DNA of 64,000 nt, from NCBI RefSeq assembly GCF_045862395.1, contig NZ_AP023087.1, forward strand, positions 4,402,001-4,466,000, written 5' to 3'. The position numbers and the translations under genes are program-made. This DNA is from Marinicellulosiphila megalodicopiae (lineage in GTDB: Bacteria > Pseudomonadota > Gammaproteobacteria > Pseudomonadales > Natronospirillaceae). The notes under the pieces are model-generated. The model was not told the DNA's origin. It was given only the letters and a program-made list of their open reading frames with translations, and made no database searches. Numbering within the stretch: position 1 is the first letter of the stretch; each line of letters opens with the position of its first letter. Below, piece by piece: positions 62,467 to 64,000 of this stretch.

Positions 62467-64000
62467 TTAGTTACAAACGTTGTAGTTGCCGTTGGTCACG
62501 TTGACGTTATTGAAGTTAATGTTGTTACCACATGGTGATTCTCTAACGCTGGTGTTGCTTACGTTTACGTTGCTAATGGTAATGTCGCGGTTGTTTTCAA
62601 ATTCGCTACGTGCTGACAGTCTTAATTCACCACCGCCATTAATTGTGCCTTTGTCGATTGTTACGTTGTAGCAGTTTTCTATTAAGATTGAGTTGTTGCC
62701 GTTATCGGCAAAATCGATCTCTTTAATATGCGCGCCGCCAGATTGTGATACGCAGAATAATCCTCTTGCGCCACCTCGTGAGATCACTTTATCTATCACG
62801 ATATTGGTTGGGTATTGACCATTTATATTACCATTACCATTGGCAAAACGAAGTGTGGCATAACCTGTACCATTGCCTGTGTTATAGCCTTCAACTAGAC
62901 CTATAGTCGCATTTCGTGTGTTGTTTAATAACAAACCTGCGTAACCGGTATCACGTGCCACGATGCGACCGATGGTTAATCCATCAATGACCCAAGTTTC
63001 TAATGCGTGGCCTGATGTGCCTTCTACATAAACATCATCTATACGAACATTGGTTGTTAAGCCACGGTTATCAAAACGAATACCCGCACCGCCGCTCATT
63101 CGCATGTCGATCTGGCCTAGATGTAGGTTGCTGGTATCGGCAATTAACAAGGCAAAGTTTGGATTACCTGTCATGTTTAGATACGGAATTGAAATATTTT
63201 CTGTGACCGAGCCCCAAATTGTAATAGCGCCACGGCTATTTGGTGCGGCATTCATAGTGCCGCACACTTCAAAAATGGTGTGACTTTTTAAGTTGATTCG
63301 AGCATCGCCTATGTCGCCGCTGGCCATAATCACGATTCGTTCTTGCTCAGTACGGTTTGTGGATAATTCACCTAATGCCGCAAATATTGCACCGGTGTAA
63401 TCATTAGCGTAATCAATACCATTCATTTGATAGTTACCAGCACTGCCTGTGACACGAGCTTTTGCTACGCCATCACCACATTGTGCGGGCTCATTTGGAT
63501 CTGGAACCACCACTGGCACACAAGGTAATGGGGTGATGCCGTCACCGACTATATTAATCTTATCAATATTTGGTAACCCAAGCTCAATGGTTGAACTCAA
63601 CAAAATGGTGTTTGCGCCCTGGAACAACACAACGTTAATGCTGTGTGTTTGCCAATCTGTCCAAGCGTTTGTTGGTGCAAATGGCACAATTTGTTCACCA
63701 AGACCGTTAATACTTAACGCACCAGGTCGACTATCATTGATGCCAGCGTAGGTAATAGTTAATTGGTAAACACCACTTTGCATCGCTTCAACTGACCATT
63801 GGATAGTTGAGTCGCTGCGATTTTCGCTATTACTGTAACCACTGCCTGTACCACCATGCTCGTTTTGCACTAAGCCATCTACAAAACAAAACCCTGCGCT
63901 TTGCTCTTCGATCGTGGTATTGGCGCTTCCTACATTAATGTTGTTGCTAGTATGTAATTCAAAATAATCAAAGTTGGCGATGTAGTTTCCAGCGCTATCT
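62467..64000 (-). CDS. CBM6/CBM35-like and parallel beta-helix exported protein (5' end outside window)
   Basis: The frame is open to the window edge, about 511 codons. The upstream part (EEQSAGFCFVDGLVQNEHGG, VYQLTITYAGINDSRPGALSINGLGEQ, TDWQTHSINVVLFQGANTIL) is a CBM6/CBM35-type carbohydrate-binding module. After a Pro/Cys-rich linker (PLPCVPVVVPDPNEPAQCG) comes a right-handed beta-helix domain with repeated NxTI and VxxG turns (VIDGLTIGRIVARDTGYAGLLL, VTIDKGTINGGGELRLSA), as in pectate-lyase-like proteins. Enzyme activity cannot be judged without the N-terminus. It fits polysaccharide breakdown together with the CBM2-like protein at 3708. Confidence 0.85.
   Translation of the reverse strand, partial: DSAGNYIANFDYFELHTSNNINVGSANTTIEEQSAGFCFVDGLVQNEHGGTGSGYSNSENRSDSTIQWSVEAMQSGVYQLTITYAGINDSRPGALSINGLGEQIVPFAPTNAWTDWQTHSINVVLFQGANTILLSSTIELGLPNIDKINIVGDGITPLPCVPVVVPDPNEPAQCGDGVAKARVTGSAGNYQMNGIDYANDYTGAIFAALGELSTNRTEQERIVIMASGDIGDARINLKSHTIFEVCGTMNAAPNSRGAITIWGSVTENISIPYLNMTGNPNFALLIADTSNLHLGQIDMRMSGGAGIRFDNRGLTTNVRIDDVYVEGTSGHALETWVIDGLTIGRIVARDTGYAGLLLNNTRNATIGLVEGYNTGNGTGYATLRFANGNGNINGQYPTNIVIDKVISRGGARGLFCVSQSGGAHIKEIDFADNGNNSILIENCYNVTIDKGTINGGGELRLSARSEFENNRDITISNVNVSNTSVRESPCGNNINFNNVNVTNGNYNVCN

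Overview
The window looks like chromosomal DNA of an AT-rich marine-type gammaproteobacterium. The F1Fo ATP synthase operon has gammaproteobacterial gene order and sequence. There are many two-component genes, a carbohydrate-binding protein, a pectate-lyase-like beta-helix protein, and RAYT/REP-type repeats. I cannot name a genus from sequence alone.

Layout. 1-5060: genes for exported proteins on the minus strand: the N-terminal 1,207 residues of an SpvB/VCBS-repeat (Tc-toxin/RHS-like) protein, a CBM2-like protein with a TETA-repeat linker, and a small secreted paralogue of that protein's C-terminal domain. 5190-12314: complete atpIBEFHAGDC operon, minus strand. 12315-15350: a hypothetical protein behind a perfect palindrome, a MORN-repeat/C13 (legumain-like) protease and an SRPBCC protein. 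15348-21112: a two-component pair and a membrane hybrid kinase. 21115-23349: RidA, then an overlapping EVE-domain/DEAD-box helicase pair. 23574-26033: nitric-oxide module (nnrS, nsrR, probable NsrR operator). 26220-27947: divergent LysR regulator and NAD(P)-binding protein.

27976-32094 is the most unusual part. A minus-strand RlaP-type nucleotidyltransferase and the truncated 3' end of rtcR on the plus strand look like the two sides of an old RNA-repair (Rtc) locus. Between them lie a HEAT-like gene, an orphan PD-(D/E)xK toxin C-terminus without a good start codon, two overlapping immunity-like genes and REP-like repeats.

32159-41684: a lipoprotein metallopeptidase, an ABC-F ATPase, tandem repeats, a hybrid kinase carrying a cytoplasmic LacI-type sensor next to a kinase fragment, an AT-rich gap with DnaA-box matches, and an IS1595-type transposase whose first catalytic Asp appears to be His. 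41861-44905: two exported proteins preceded by an identical 34-bp leader element at almost the same distance from each start codon. 45451-48357: a TetR-controlled ABC exporter. 48424-56684: an orphan solute-binding lipoprotein, MsrA, a membrane XRE regulator flanked by inverted repeats, an ankyrin/propeller protein and a secreted propeller-like protein.

56685-61358 is a repeat-dominated decay zone: REP hairpins, 15-bp arrays, three copies of a 220-260 bp palindromic MITE-like unit, an internally deleted RAYT transposase pseudogene and two gene tails. 61359-64000 holds a membrane protein and a carbohydrate-binding/beta-helix protein cut by the window edge.

All functional calls come from reading motifs by eye; no database search was run.
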